DNA of 64,000 nucleotides, taken from contig JAJPZY010000144.1 in NCBI GenBank assembly GCA_021204085.1, forward strand, positions 1 through 64,000. Reading direction: 5' to 3'. The notes beneath the pieces were generated by a model. It searched no databases, was not told where the DNA came from, and saw nothing but the letters and a program-made list of their open reading frames with translations. The DNA is from Clostridiales bacterium. Its GTDB lineage: Bacteria; Bacillota; Clostridia; Lachnospirales; Lachnospiraceae. The first letter of the stretch is position 1, and every line of letters begins with the position of its first letter. The position numbers and the translations under genes were made by a program. Below, piece by piece: positions 53,898 to 63,084 of the stretch.

Positions 53898-54734
53898 TTA
53901 CTTAACAGCACCGGTAAGACCTTCTGCGAACTGCTTCTGCAGAACGAAGAATACGATCATAGTCGGAATGGAGCAGAACAGAACGCCCATCATCAGCACA
54001 CCATAGTCAATGGAATATCCGCTTGACAGGTTTGCGATCAGCATCGGCATCGTCTGAGAGTCGGTCTGTGTCAAAACTACTTTCGGCCACAGGTATGCGT
54101 TCCATGCATTCATGAACGTGATAACTGCTGCTGCTGCATACGTAGATTTCATCATCGGCATGTACATGCGGATGAAGATTCCAAACTCTCTCAACCCATC
54201 GATACGCGCTGCCTCCATCGTGTCAATCGGGAAGTTACGCGAATTGTTTCGGAAGAACATGATCAAAAACGGTGTCGAAATAGACGGAAGGATGAAGCCC
54301 CATACAGAGTTCAGCAGTCCGGCTGTGGACATCATCTTGAACAGCGGGATCATCGTTGCTACCTGCGGAACCATCATAGCCAGAAGCAGGATGGTAAATA
54401 CGGTATCTTTTCCCTTATCATGATAAAGCTCAAATCCGAATCCGGCCAGAGAGCAGACAAACAATGCAAGTAATGTCTGTACGACCGCATATAAAAGGGA
54501 GTTGCCCATCGCGCCCCAGAGATTCTGGCTGGAAACCAGATTCTGGAAATTCTGCAAAGCATAAGTTCCCGGAAGGATACGTCCGCGTGCTACTTCAATC
54601 GACTGATTGGTAGCTGCTGAAATCATCCAGTAGAATGGGAATACCGAAATAAATGATACGATGATCAGGAATACATAGGTCGGAGCAAGCCGACGCTGAA
54701 TCATAGATTTATTCTTTTTTCTTTTCTCAGTCAC
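53898..54734 (-). CDS. sugar ABC transporter permease (MalG/CUT1 type)
   Basis: Inner-membrane permease, 278 residues and about six helices. The EAA loop is IDTMEAARIDGLREFGIFIRMYMPMMKS, which contacts the ATPase. N-terminal RRLAPTYVFLIIVSFISVFPFYWMISAA is the first helix. The start is probably the GTG at 54734 (AGGTG six nt upstream), overlapping the previous gene by 8 bp; the track start is three codons earlier, also a GTG. It forms a pair with the next permease and the binding protein; no ATPase gene is nearby. Confidence 0.92.
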   Translation of the reverse strand: MTEKRKKNKSMIQRRLAPTYVFLIIVSFISVFPFYWMISAATNQSIEVARGRILPGTYALQNFQNLVSSQNLWGAMGNSLLYAVVQTLLALFVCSLAGFGFELYHDKGKDTVFTILLLAMMVPQVATMIPLFKMMSTAGLLNSVWGFILPSISTPFLIMFFRNNSRNFPIDTMEAARIDGLREFGIFIRMYMPMMKSTYAAAAVITFMNAWNAYLWPKVVLTQTDSQTMPMLIANLSSGYSIDYGVLMMGVLFCSIPTMIVFFVLQKQFAEGLTGAVK

Positions 54735-55638
54735 GCGTATCACCTACTTTCATATTGATCAATGCCAGGATTGCCACCAGAATAAATACAAAGAACGACA
54801 TCGCAGTAGCGTAACCGAAGTTCGCAACACCGGTACCGAATGCGTTATTGTAAATGTAGTGGGACATGGTAATCGTGCTGTTAGCAGGACCGCCGTTTGT
54901 CAGGTTGACAGACTCATCGAACAACTGCAGTGTACCGTTGATGGACATGATAAATGTCATGATGATCGTGGGCTTCAGCAGCGGGCAGGTGATGCGGAAG
55001 AATGTCTGTCTTCCGTTTGCGCCGTCCACCTTGGCCGCCTCATACACGGAATACTCGATATTCTGCAGGCCGGCCAGATAGAACACCATGTTGTAACCGG
55101 TCCATCTCCAGAGAAGTGCCAGGATGATAACCATCTTTGCTGTTCCCGGAGTCCCCAGGAAATTGATCCCGGTGCTGATGATGTGAAGTTTGATCAGAAC
55201 TGTGTTGATCAGACCTTCGGTAGCAAACAGAGATTTAAAGATGATAGCGTATGAAACCAGTGATGTCGCACAGGGAAGAAATACGCAGGTACGGAATAAT
55301 CCCTTAAACTTTAAATCCTTATTGTTCAGCATCTGAGCCAATAAAATTGCAAGAATCAACATTACCGGAACCTGGATGCCCAGATACAGGAAAGTGTTTC
55401 CGATGGAACGGATAAACAGCTTATCCTGAAACATTCTTACATAGTTATTAAACAGTGAGTAACCCGCCTCTGTGTTCCAGACCATGGATGCGGATGAACC
55501 AGTCTTCAGCGACATGATAAACGCGCGAACCATCGGGTAAAAGCTCATTATCGCGATGAGTATAGTACCCGGCAGCAGCCAGATCCAACCGGCGATGGAC
55601 TGTTTAGCCAGAAGGCCAAGCCCCTTCTTCTTCTCCAA
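54727..55638 (-). CDS. sugar ABC transporter permease (MalF/CUT1 type)
   Basis: Partner permease, 303 residues and six helices: the first is SIAGWIWLLPGTILIAIMSFYPMVRAFIMSL, and the EAA loop is EYSVYEAAKVDGANGRQTFFRITCPLLKPT. Starts with TTG, preceded by AAAGGAGG at normal spacing. It forms an operon with the binding protein (98 nt upstream) and the MalG-type permease. Confidence 0.93.
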   Translation of the reverse strand: MEKKKGLGLLAKQSIAGWIWLLPGTILIAIMSFYPMVRAFIMSLKTGSSASMVWNTEAGYSLFNNYVRMFQDKLFIRSIGNTFLYLGIQVPVMLILAILLAQMLNNKDLKFKGLFRTCVFLPCATSLVSYAIIFKSLFATEGLINTVLIKLHIISTGINFLGTPGTAKMVIILALLWRWTGYNMVFYLAGLQNIEYSVYEAAKVDGANGRQTFFRITCPLLKPTIIMTFIMSINGTLQLFDESVNLTNGGPANSTITMSHYIYNNAFGTGVANFGYATAMSFFVFILVAILALINMKVGDTRD

Positions 55639-55660
55639 AATAAATCCTCCTTTACAAAGG

Positions 55661-55695
55661 AAAGCAGGGAAACGGAAAAACCATTCCCCCGCTTT
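55661..55695 (-). other. intercistronic hairpin after the binding-protein gene
   Basis: AAAGCAGGGAA and TTCCCCCGCTTT form an imperfect stem between the binding-protein stop and the first permease. Such hairpins commonly protect the binding-protein mRNA or cause partial termination, so that more binding protein than permease is made. Confidence 0.55.
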
Positions 55696-55736
55696 GATAA
55701 TACTGTTATAAAGTTACCTGATTCAAACAACACCTA

Positions 55737-57119
55737 TCAGTCAAGACCCATCTCGAAACGAAGCTGGGACTCTGCAGTCTCAAGTTCAGAAACAAGGTCG
55801 CTGCCGTTGATCGCGTTAACGATTGCCGCTGCAAGATAGGTACGTGCAGTGTAATGATAATCACTCTGCTCTACAGTCGGAACGTTAGAGGTATACTCTG
55901 CGATCTGCTGATAAATCGGAGTATCATTGAAGTACTCAACACCCGCGCTGTATGTCTCGGAATTGCCGGCCGGAGCGTATGTAGTAACAACGCCGCCGTT
56001 GCTCAGAGCGCCATCATAAGTGATGGATGTGCCGGTCTCCTCATAGGAGCCGCCGCCGAAGGTGTAGGACAGGAAGTCTACAGCCAGATCATAGTTTGCG
56101 CAGTTCGCTGTGATGTACAGGGAAGAACCGCCGTTGGAAGCATAACCTTCCTCGCCGCTGATGGTCGGAAGAGTGGTGATCTCCCAGAGTCCGCTGTTCT
56201 CAGTTACGGTCTCGATGGTAGGAATGATCCAGTTACCATTGATGATACCTGCAACCTGATCGCCCTGGATAGCGGTGTTGGTGTACTCATCCCAGCTGTT
56301 CGGAAGAAGGAGGACATTGCGCTGTGCCATCTCAACGATGAGCTCGCAAACCTCAATCAGAGTCTCGTTCTCGGTGATGTACGGCTCGCCGTCTTTCCAC
56401 TGGGAAACGCCCTCAGCCTGAAGCATGATGTAAATCAGGTCATTGCCGTCGCCGTCCATGCAAAGCAGATACTTGCCGGTCGCGTCGTATACAGCCTCAC
56501 CGATATCCATGAACTCTTCCCATGAAACACCGGTCAGATCATCGATCGTGTAGCCGGCTGCCTCAAGAAGGTCAACACGATAAGCTGCAACACAGGTACT
56601 ACTGTCTACCGGCATGCCGTAATGCGTACCGTCAATCATGGAGTAGTCCAGTTTCTCAGCAGAGAAGCTGTCCCAGTCAACATCCGCATCGGCAATATCC
56701 TGCCATACATCCGGATAGTTGGTGTAATACTGGTTGAAAAAGTGATCCTGGAACAGGGTGATGTCCGGAAGCTGGTCATATGCGCTCTCGCCTGCGGTCG
56801 CCACGTTCGTGATCAGAGTCTCAATGTCGGAAGATCCGGACTGCTCTACAATATTCAGAACAAAATCAGGATCTACGTTTGTCTGGTAATCCTCAGCTGC
56901 TGCCTCAAGAGCCGGAATGTTGAAAGCAGTATCCCATGCGTACACGGTAAGCGTATGACCGTCAGAAGAACCGCCGGTCGAATCCGCCTCTGCTGTCGCG
57001 CTGCCGTCTGTCGTGTCAGCGTCAGAGGAACTGTCAGAGCTGCTGCCGCAGCCTGCCATTGCGCCCATAGATACTACAAGAGCACCTACGAGCATGATTG
57101 AAAGTACTTTCTTCTTCAT
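55737..57119 (-). CDS. extracellular sugar-binding lipoprotein of ABC transporter
   Basis: Solute-binding protein of the CUT1 class, 460 residues. A lipoprotein signal peptide (MKKKVLSIMLVGALVVSMGAMAGC) ends at a lipobox cysteine (A-G-C), then a Ser/Asp/Thr-rich linker, then the mature fold with TVYAWDTAFNIPALEAAAEDYQ and GIINGNWIIPTIE. The sugar cannot be told from sequence; no galactose-specific feature is recognised, although galKTE lies just upstream. GAGGAGGG start. It is the first gene of the importer operon and is preceded by an extended -10 promoter. Confidence 0.93.
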   Translation of the reverse strand: MKKKVLSIMLVGALVVSMGAMAGCGSSSDSSSDADTTDGSATAEADSTGGSSDGHTLTVYAWDTAFNIPALEAAAEDYQTNVDPDFVLNIVEQSGSSDIETLITNVATAGESAYDQLPDITLFQDHFFNQYYTNYPDVWQDIADADVDWDSFSAEKLDYSMIDGTHYGMPVDSSTCVAAYRVDLLEAAGYTIDDLTGVSWEEFMDIGEAVYDATGKYLLCMDGDGNDLIYIMLQAEGVSQWKDGEPYITENETLIEVCELIVEMAQRNVLLLPNSWDEYTNTAIQGDQVAGIINGNWIIPTIETVTENSGLWEITTLPTISGEEGYASNGGSSLYITANCANYDLAVDFLSYTFGGGSYEETGTSITYDGALSNGGVVTTYAPAGNSETYSAGVEYFNDTPIYQQIAEYTSNVPTVEQSDYHYTARTYLAAAIVNAINGSDLVSELETAESQLRFEMGLD

Positions 57120-57214
57120 GTTATTCCCTCCTCATGAATTTTAAATTGCGGTGCCAGAAATGCGTTGTGCAAAATATGTAAAATCCGCATTTTCTTCTGC
57201 ACCATGATATGCAT

Positions 57215-57223
57215 ATTATACCA
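57215..57223 (-). promoter_or_regulatory. extended -10 promoter of the sugar importer
   Basis: TGGTATAAT on the minus strand (extended -10) with no clear -35 box at 17 bp, about 96 bp before the binding-protein start. This pattern suits an activator-dependent promoter, for example under the AraC-type regulator encoded just upstream. A palindrome ATATGCATAT (57206-57215 region) overlaps its start side. The rest of the 313-nt gap shows nothing clear. Confidence 0.55.
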
Positions 57224-57421
57224 GACACACCCGCAGGTATTGTGCGCAAATTTCTTTATAAACCACGCATTTTTCATCATTTATGGTCGTTTTGCATATT
57301 TTTCGATACAATTTCACGGTTTTTTCACAAGAATTCCCATATTATCTGACATTTCGATGTAAATTTTATTGGATTTCGGTTATTTCACGAAAAGAATCTT
57401 TTGTGTTTTTTGAGAATTCAC

Positions 57422-57446
57422 AAAAGGGCTGATTACCAGCCCTTTT
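57422..57446 (-). terminator. terminator overlapping the AraC-gene stop codon
   Basis: AAAAGGGCTG and CAGCCCTTTT form a perfect 10-bp stem with a 5-nt loop. The stem contains the last codons and the TAA of the AraC-type gene (57433-57435). Confidence 0.75.
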
Positions 57447-58347
57447 CCACCATAATATTAAATTGTGCCAGTCTGCTTTCAAAGTTCTCCGGCTGTTTTT
57501 TCCACTGATACGGTGATGTCCCCGTAATGCGTTTGAAATTCCGGTTGAAGGTTGATGTTGTTGTAAAACCAACCTTGATCGCAATCTCCTCCATCGAACT
57601 CCCGGTCTTGCGGATCAGGTCGCAGGCTTTTTTGATGCGCACCTGATTCAGGTACTCCACCGGCGTCATGCCGATATTTTCTTCAAACAGACGGCGAAAG
57701 TGAGATTCACTGACATGGCAGACCGCCGCAATCTCAGAAATCTTCATAGCCGCAGAATAGTTTTCCCGAATGTAGTCCAGCGCCGGACGTACCTGTTCAA
57801 ACCCGCTCCTTGCTTTTATCCCTTCCGGCATGGCGGCCGGTTCCGCATTGACCCTGGCAATGGCAACCAACAGCGACAGAGCCAACCCCCGGATACACTC
57901 CTTATAAAGAAGATCCCGCTTCTTCTCCATCTCATCCAGAATACCGTGAATCAGCATCGTCATCTCCGGCACAGTATCGCCGGCTCCCAAAAACGGTTTC
58001 CGGTTAATCTTCTCCAGCATTTTCTGCTGAAACAGGATATCATCCGGGTACATTGCCTGCAGAATCTTCTCCGGATCCACAAAAAGATACTCCCAATAGT
58101 TATCCATATTTCCGCTGCGCGTATCGTGCGGATAATTCGCCGGAATAATGGTAACCGTTCCGGTGGTATACGGAATGGAGGCATCCTCCAGGACCATAAC
58201 ACCCTCTCCGTCACGACAGACGCCAATCTCCATCAGATTGTGAAAATGCAGCCGGCCGTCATCAAATCCGTACTGGCGTTTCCAGCTTTCTCCCTGCAGG
58301 GCGATCAGAAACTCATCCCGGGGAATATCGTAGTATCTGAGTTCCAT
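57433..58347 (-). CDS. AraC-family transcriptional regulator
   Basis: A 304-residue regulator. The N-terminal cupin-like AraC sensing domain (about 1-150) includes LHFHNLMEIGVCRDGEG and the usual NYPHDTRSG strand. The C-terminal pair of helix-turn-helices has KISEIAAVCHVSESHFRRLFEENIGMTPVEYLNQVRIKKACDLI and SMEEIAIKVGFTTTSTFNRNFKRITGTSPYQWK. It lies directly upstream of the sugar importer and probably controls it. The track start is a GTG 7 codons earlier; AAAGGG before the ATG at 58347 is preferred. Confidence 0.9.
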   Translation of the reverse strand: MELRYYDIPRDEFLIALQGESWKRQYGFDDGRLHFHNLMEIGVCRDGEGVMVLEDASIPYTTGTVTIIPANYPHDTRSGNMDNYWEYLFVDPEKILQAMYPDDILFQQKMLEKINRKPFLGAGDTVPEMTMLIHGILDEMEKKRDLLYKECIRGLALSLLVAIARVNAEPAAMPEGIKARSGFEQVRPALDYIRENYSAAMKISEIAAVCHVSESHFRRLFEENIGMTPVEYLNQVRIKKACDLIRKTGSSMEEIAIKVGFTTTSTFNRNFKRITGTSPYQWKKQPENFESRLAQFNIMVEKGW

Positions 58348-58364
58348 TCTGCCCTTTGTCTTCT

Positions 58365-58874
58365 TCACTGGAGGAAAACCCGCTGCGGGTAGCGAAGCTT
58401 CAGGAAACGCAGCGTCTGCTCATCGAGATCGAGCAGAAGCTTGATTTTTTCATCATTTCTCTTGATGATCATCGTATAATAAGGAGTATTTTCCTCATAA
58501 GACGTATAATCATACTTCTTCAGCTTCTCTGTGCCGCCCTGTTTCTTATATTTGCGCACCAACTCATGGTCCGGAGGCGCCACCACCTCCAGATCCTTAT
58601 AATAGAGATACTGCTCATTTTTACGCCGACGCTTCCCCCGAATCACATCGACGGTAAAAGATTCATTTTCAAAAATATACTCATAAGACCGATCCGCATT
58701 GTAGTTATAAAAATAGTACAGCAAGACCAGCATAAACGCAGGAAAAAAGAATGCATTATCAAAAATAATTCCCATCAAAATAAAAATTACCGCGAATACG
58801 ATCATCAATCTGCTGAGAAGTTTTGAAAACTTTTTATTTTTACGGTGCACTTCTATTGTTATATTAAAATCCAT
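58365..58874 (-). CDS. small membrane protein (YcxB-like), unknown function
   Basis: About 169 residues with two adjacent hydrophobic helices (LMIVFAVIFILMGIIF and FFFPAFMLVLLYYFYNY) and a soluble, basic C-terminal part with ENESFTVDVIRGKRR and NTPYYTMIIKRNDEKIKLLLD. The arrangement recalls YcxB-like/DUF families of Lachnospiraceae, but I do not assign a function. No strong ribosome binding site precedes either ATG candidate (58889 or 58874); I prefer the second because MDFNITIEVHRK looks like a natural start. It ends 17 nt before the AraC gene. Confidence 0.75.
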   Translation of the reverse strand: MDFNITIEVHRKNKKFSKLLSRLMIVFAVIFILMGIIFDNAFFFPAFMLVLLYYFYNYNADRSYEYIFENESFTVDVIRGKRRRKNEQYLYYKDLEVVAPPDHELVRKYKKQGGTEKLKKYDYTSYEENTPYYTMIIKRNDEKIKLLLDLDEQTLRFLKLRYPQRVFLQ

Positions 58875-59028
58875 TTTTAAACCATACATTCCATGACGGG
58901 TCCGCCATCATCGCTAATCTGTGCGGATCCGCCATGGCCTTTCCTTAAATACCCCGGAACAAACTCCCCGTAATTATAAAGATGCCAGATCATCTATATA
59001 AAGGTATACTGTTATACTGAACAAAGGC

Positions 59029-60045
59029 TTACTCCGCATATCCGTTCGGATTATTGCTCTGCCATCTCCAGGAATCCGCACACATCTCCTCGATGCCGTA
59101 CTGCGCCTCCCAGCCAAGCTCTGCCTTCGCTTTTGCCGGATCGCAGTAGCACATGGCGATGTCTCCGGCACGGCGCGGCTTAATCTGGTAATTAATTGCA
59201 TGACCGCAGGCTTTCTCAAACGCATGAACGACCTGAAGAACGCTGTAACCGTTCCCTGTTCCCAGATTATAAATGGAAACGCCCTCTTTGTCCGCCAGCT
59301 TCTCAATCGCTTTTACGTGTCCGGCCGCCAGGTCTACGACATGAATATAATCCCGGACACCAGTACCGTCCGGCGTATCATAATCATCTCCGAACACACC
59401 CAGGCATTCCAGCTTCCCGATCGCCACCTGCGCTACATAAGGGAGAAGGTTGTTCGGGATCCCCTTCGGGTCCTCGCCGATCATCCCGCTCTTATGCGCG
59501 CCGATCGGGTTGAAATAACGCAGCAGTACTACATTCCACTCCGGATCAGAGGTATGGATATCCGTAAGGATCTGCTCCAGCATGCTCTTCGTCCATCCGT
59601 AAGGATTCGTGCAGGTGCCCTTCGGACACTCTTCCGTAATCGGAATCATGGCCGGATCCCCGTAAACCGTCGCGGAAGAACTGAAAATGATGTTCTTGCA
59701 GCCGTAGTTTCTCATCACGTCTGTCAGCACCAGTGTACCGCCGATGTTATTGTGATAATACTCAATCGGCTTCGCTACCGACTCTCCCACAGCCTTTAAT
59801 CCGGCAAAATGGATCACAGCCTCAATCTCGTTTTCCTCAAAAACCTTTGTCATCGCCTCACGGTCAAGGATATCCGCCTCATAAAACTTCAGCGTTTTTC
59901 CGGTGATCTCCTGCACCCGGTCCAGCGCTTTCTCGCTGGAATTATAAAGATTGTCTACAACGATCACGTCATATCCTGCATTTAAAAGTTCCACACATGT
60001 GTGGCTGCCGATGTAACCGGCGCCGCCTGTCACTAAGATAGTCAT
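59029..60045 (-). CDS. galE: UDP-glucose 4-epimerase
   Basis: Interconverts UDP-galactose and UDP-glucose in the Leloir pathway. 338 residues, NAD-bound Rossmann fold [20 protein letters not shown], and the YxxxK catalytic pair in [25 protein letters not shown] contains the active-site Ser/Thr. AGGAGGAGGC sets the start at 60045, six codons inside the track ORF. Third gene of galK-galT-galE, 83 nt after galT. Confidence 0.97.
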   Translation of the reverse strand: MTILVTGGAGYIGSHTCVELLNAGYDVIVVDNLYNSSEKALDRVQEITGKTLKFYEADILDREAMTKVFEENEIEAVIHFAGLKAVGESVAKPIEYYHNNIGGTLVLTDVMRNYGCKNIIFSSSATVYGDPAMIPITEECPKGTCTNPYGWTKSMLEQILTDIHTSDPEWNVVLLRYFNPIGAHKSGMIGEDPKGIPNNLLPYVAQVAIGKLECLGVFGDDYDTPDGTGVRDYIHVVDLAAGHVKAIEKLADKEGVSIYNLGTGNGYSVLQVVHAFEKACGHAINYQIKPRRAGDIAMCYCDPAKAKAELGWEAQYGIEEMCADSWRWQSNNPNGYAE

Positions 60046-60128
60046 ATTTGCCTCCTCCTGCAAAATTCTATTGTTATATTAAGTTTCTTACTTCGCACAG
60101 AATGTTACAGCTATCCAAAAAATTTAAT

Positions 60129-61619
60129 TTATAAAATATCAATAAATCTCTGGAATGATTCTCGTCCTTCCGGCGTGCACTTGTACACACCCGCGTCCTC
60201 CAGAACTTTAACAAACACTTTTCCGATCTCGTCCTGCAGGATGGTTTCCACGTTCTCTTCTGTGAAAGTGTAAGCATCCTTAAAGGTGTCATACCAGTCG
60301 GCGTGTTTTTCCAGTGTCTCGTCCGTACGCAGGTCTTTTCCGGCCAGTATATACTCTGCCATGAGATCCATCTCGGATTTCAGGCGTGCCGGCAATACCG
60401 CCAGTCCCATGACCTCGATCAGGCCGATGTTCTCCTTCTTGATATGGTGCAGCTCCGCATGCGGATGATAAACGCCCAGCGGACACTCCTCCGTCGTAAT
60501 GTTGTTGCGAAGCGCCAGATCGAGCTCATACTTTCCGTCACGCATACGGGCAATCGGTGTGATCGTGTTGTGAGGCTCCCCATCGGTCTCGGCAAAAATA
60601 AATGCCTCCTCATCCGTATAAGAACGCCATTTTTTCAGAATATGATCCGCCAGGTCGATCACGCGCTCATCATCGTTTCCGCGGATGCGGATCACAGACA
60701 GCGGCCAGTGGACAATCCCCGCCTCAATATCCTCATACCCGGGAACGGCAAATGTTTTTTCCATCTCCGCCACTTCCATGGCAAAGGTGTAATGTCCGCC
60801 CTGGAAATGATCATGGCTTAAAATCGAACCGCCGACGATCGGCAGATCCGCATTCGAGCCCAGGAAATAATGCGGAAACTGCTTTACAAAATCAAAGAGC
60901 TTCCGGAACGCTGCGCGGTCAATCTTCATCGGTACATGTTCCCCGTTAAACACGATGCAGTGCTCATTGTAATACACGTAAGGTGAATACTGGAATCCCC
61001 ACTGACTGCCGTTGATGGTAATGGGAATAATCCTGTGATTCTGTCTGGCCGGGTGGTTCATTCTGCCGGCGTATCCTTCATTCTCCACACAGAGCTGACA
61101 TTTCGGATACGCAGACTGCTTCGCCAGCTTCGCCGCAGCAATCGCTTTCGGATCCTTTTCCGGCTTACTTAAGTTAATCGTAATATCAATGTCCCCGTAC
61201 TCAGACGGAGCCTTCCATTTCCGGTCTTTTGCAATGCGGTCTTTCCGGATATAGTTGGTCGCAACGCTGAACTTGTAATATGCATCCGTCGCCTGTTTGG
61301 GGCTGACCGCATAATTTTCCCGAAATGTGCGGATTACCTCAGACGGCCGCGGCGTCAGGCAATTCATCAGCTTCGTATCAAAAAGATCCCTCGAAACCAC
61401 ACCGCCATCCTTTAAAACGCCCGTCTCCAAAGCGTAATTCAGGATATGCGCGAGTGTGTCTGCCAGATCGATATCTGTGAAGTTTTCTTCCGGATCCTCA
61501 TAGTCATCTTTCTCCAGCACTTCCAGAATCTGGTTCGTGCTGTAGATCCGCTCCTCTTCCGGAATAAGTCCGGCTTCGATGCCATACTGGACGAGCTTTT
61601 TAATGTAAACATCTACCAT
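60129..61619 (-). CDS. galT: UDP-glucose--hexose-1-phosphate uridylyltransferase (class II GalT)
   Basis: Transfers UMP from UDP-glucose to galactose 1-phosphate. 496 residues, belonging to the Firmicute type-2 family, which is longer than the E. coli GalT. Seen: CQLCVENEGYAGRMNHPARQNHRIIPI (Cys and His cluster), EHCIVFNGEHVPMKI, and the active-site HDHFQGGHYTFAME in the middle. AAGGGGG lies 13 nt before the ATG. It follows galK by 120 nt. Confidence 0.96.
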   Translation of the reverse strand: MVDVYIKKLVQYGIEAGLIPEEERIYSTNQILEVLEKDDYEDPEENFTDIDLADTLAHILNYALETGVLKDGGVVSRDLFDTKLMNCLTPRPSEVIRTFRENYAVSPKQATDAYYKFSVATNYIRKDRIAKDRKWKAPSEYGDIDITINLSKPEKDPKAIAAAKLAKQSAYPKCQLCVENEGYAGRMNHPARQNHRIIPITINGSQWGFQYSPYVYYNEHCIVFNGEHVPMKIDRAAFRKLFDFVKQFPHYFLGSNADLPIVGGSILSHDHFQGGHYTFAMEVAEMEKTFAVPGYEDIEAGIVHWPLSVIRIRGNDDERVIDLADHILKKWRSYTDEEAFIFAETDGEPHNTITPIARMRDGKYELDLALRNNITTEECPLGVYHPHAELHHIKKENIGLIEVMGLAVLPARLKSEMDLMAEYILAGKDLRTDETLEKHADWYDTFKDAYTFTEENVETILQDEIGKVFVKVLEDAGVYKCTPEGRESFQRFIDIL

Positions 61620-61739
61620 AATTATTGATTTCCCCCTTGTAATTCCTTCATAACAGCAGATGATTTCAAAATCATCACTCTTTTACTGCCATATACTTAA
61701 GATACATTGCAAACAGCCTTTTCATCTGCCTGCGCAGCC

Positions 61740-62906
61740 TCACAGAACACGTCCGCCGTCCCCGATCTCTACTACATAGAAATCAGCAGCATAACCGATC
61801 TTATCCAGGTATGCCTTTCCGACATTTTCAATGAACGCGTCTACGCAATCCTCTTTTACAATGCTGACTGTGCAGCCGCCGAAGCCTGCCCCTGTCATGC
61901 GGGAGCCGATGACACCTTCCTGCTCCCAGGCCGTCTCGACCAGCGTATCCAGCTCGATTCCGGTAACCTCGTAATCATCCCGAAGCGAAACATGGGAAGC
62001 ATTCATCAGCCTGCCGAACTCTTCAATGTCGCCCTTCTGAAGAACCTCAACTGCCTTTAACGTGCGCTGATTCTCATAAACCGCGTGCTTCGCACGGCGC
62101 TGTCTGACTTCGCTCTTAATGAGATCCTTATTCGCCTCGAACTCCTCCTCCGTCAGTTCGCCAAGCGTCTGGATGTCCAGCTTTGCCTGAAGCTCCGCAA
62201 CAGCCTGTTCGCACTCTGCACGGCGCTCGTTGTACTTGGAATCGCCCAATCCACGCTTTTTGTTGCTGCATGCAATGACAATCTTCGCGTCTTTTAACTC
62301 TAATGGCACGTATGTATAAGAAAGATCACTGCAATCCAGGAAAATCGCCATATCCTTTTTGCCCATGGCAATCGAAAACTGATCCATGATGCCGCAGTTT
62401 ACTCCGTTAAAATGATTCTCACAGTACTGACCGAAAAGCGCGATATCCTGCATGCTCACATCCCCGAAACCATACAGATCACAGATTGCCACGCCGACAA
62501 CCACTTCCACAGAAGAGGAAGAGGAAAGGCCGGAAGCATTCGGGATATTTCCGAAAAGCAGCATATCAAAGCCGGTCTCGATCGCATACCCTTTCTCAAC
62601 GAATGTCCACACCATTCCTACCGGGTAGTTCGTCCAATCTGCCGCTTTGTCGTACACCATATTGTCAAGACTCGCCTCAATAATCCCCAGACTCTCAAAA
62701 TTCTGCGAATAAAACCGCATTTTCCGGTCGTCTCTTTTGCGGACGATCGCATAGGTACCGATGGTCAGGGCACACGGAAAAACGTGTCCGCCGTTGTAAT
62801 CGGTATGTTCGCCGATCATATTCACTCTGCCCGGGGCAAAGTACTTGCGGATGTCGCCGCCGTCGCCGAACTTTTCCTTAAAATCCTTCATTAACTCAGT
62901 TACCAT
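61740..62906 (-). CDS. galK: galactokinase
   Basis: Phosphorylates galactose with ATP. 388 residues of the GHMP kinase family: APGRVNMIGEHTDYNGGHVFPCAL (substrate motif), NASGLSSSSSVEVVVGVAI (ATP loop) and RMTGAGFGGCTVSIV at the C-terminus. The catalytic Asp is in NCGIMDQFSIAMGKKDM. GGAGGGG sets the start at 62906, eight codons inside the track ORF. First gene of galKTE; a TATAAT (62929-62934) lies just upstream, next to a palindromic repeat. Confidence 0.97.
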   Translation of the reverse strand: MVTELMKDFKEKFGDGGDIRKYFAPGRVNMIGEHTDYNGGHVFPCALTIGTYAIVRKRDDRKMRFYSQNFESLGIIEASLDNMVYDKAADWTNYPVGMVWTFVEKGYAIETGFDMLLFGNIPNASGLSSSSSVEVVVGVAICDLYGFGDVSMQDIALFGQYCENHFNGVNCGIMDQFSIAMGKKDMAIFLDCSDLSYTYVPLELKDAKIVIACSNKKRGLGDSKYNERRAECEQAVAELQAKLDIQTLGELTEEEFEANKDLIKSEVRQRRAKHAVYENQRTLKAVEVLQKGDIEEFGRLMNASHVSLRDDYEVTGIELDTLVETAWEQEGVIGSRMTGAGFGGCTVSIVKEDCVDAFIENVGKAYLDKIGYAADFYVVEIGDGGRVL

Positions 62907-62940
62907 TTTGTTCCCCTCCATATATTTCATTATAATTCAG

Positions 62941-63082
62941 TGATTATTCAGAACCAGGCTCGAAAATGCTGCTCATTTTCTCGCTGTCGCGTTCTCGCCA
63001 GATAAATTTGCAGAAAAACCAGCTTACGAATGCAGGCATCCGACACTGTTTTTCTGTAAATTTGCCTGGTTCTGAATAATCA
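62941..63082. repeat. palindromic repeat family 2, long copy
   Basis: A 142-bp element with perfect 18-bp terminal inverted repeats (TGATTATTCAGAACCAGG at 62941-62958 and its complement at 63065-63082). A second internal dyad pairs CAGATAAATTTGCAGAAAAAC with GTTTTTCTGTAAATTTGCC. It occupies the whole space between purB and galK. Relatives are at 19266-19314 and 36538-36601. Confidence 0.88.
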
Positions 63083-63084
63083 AA

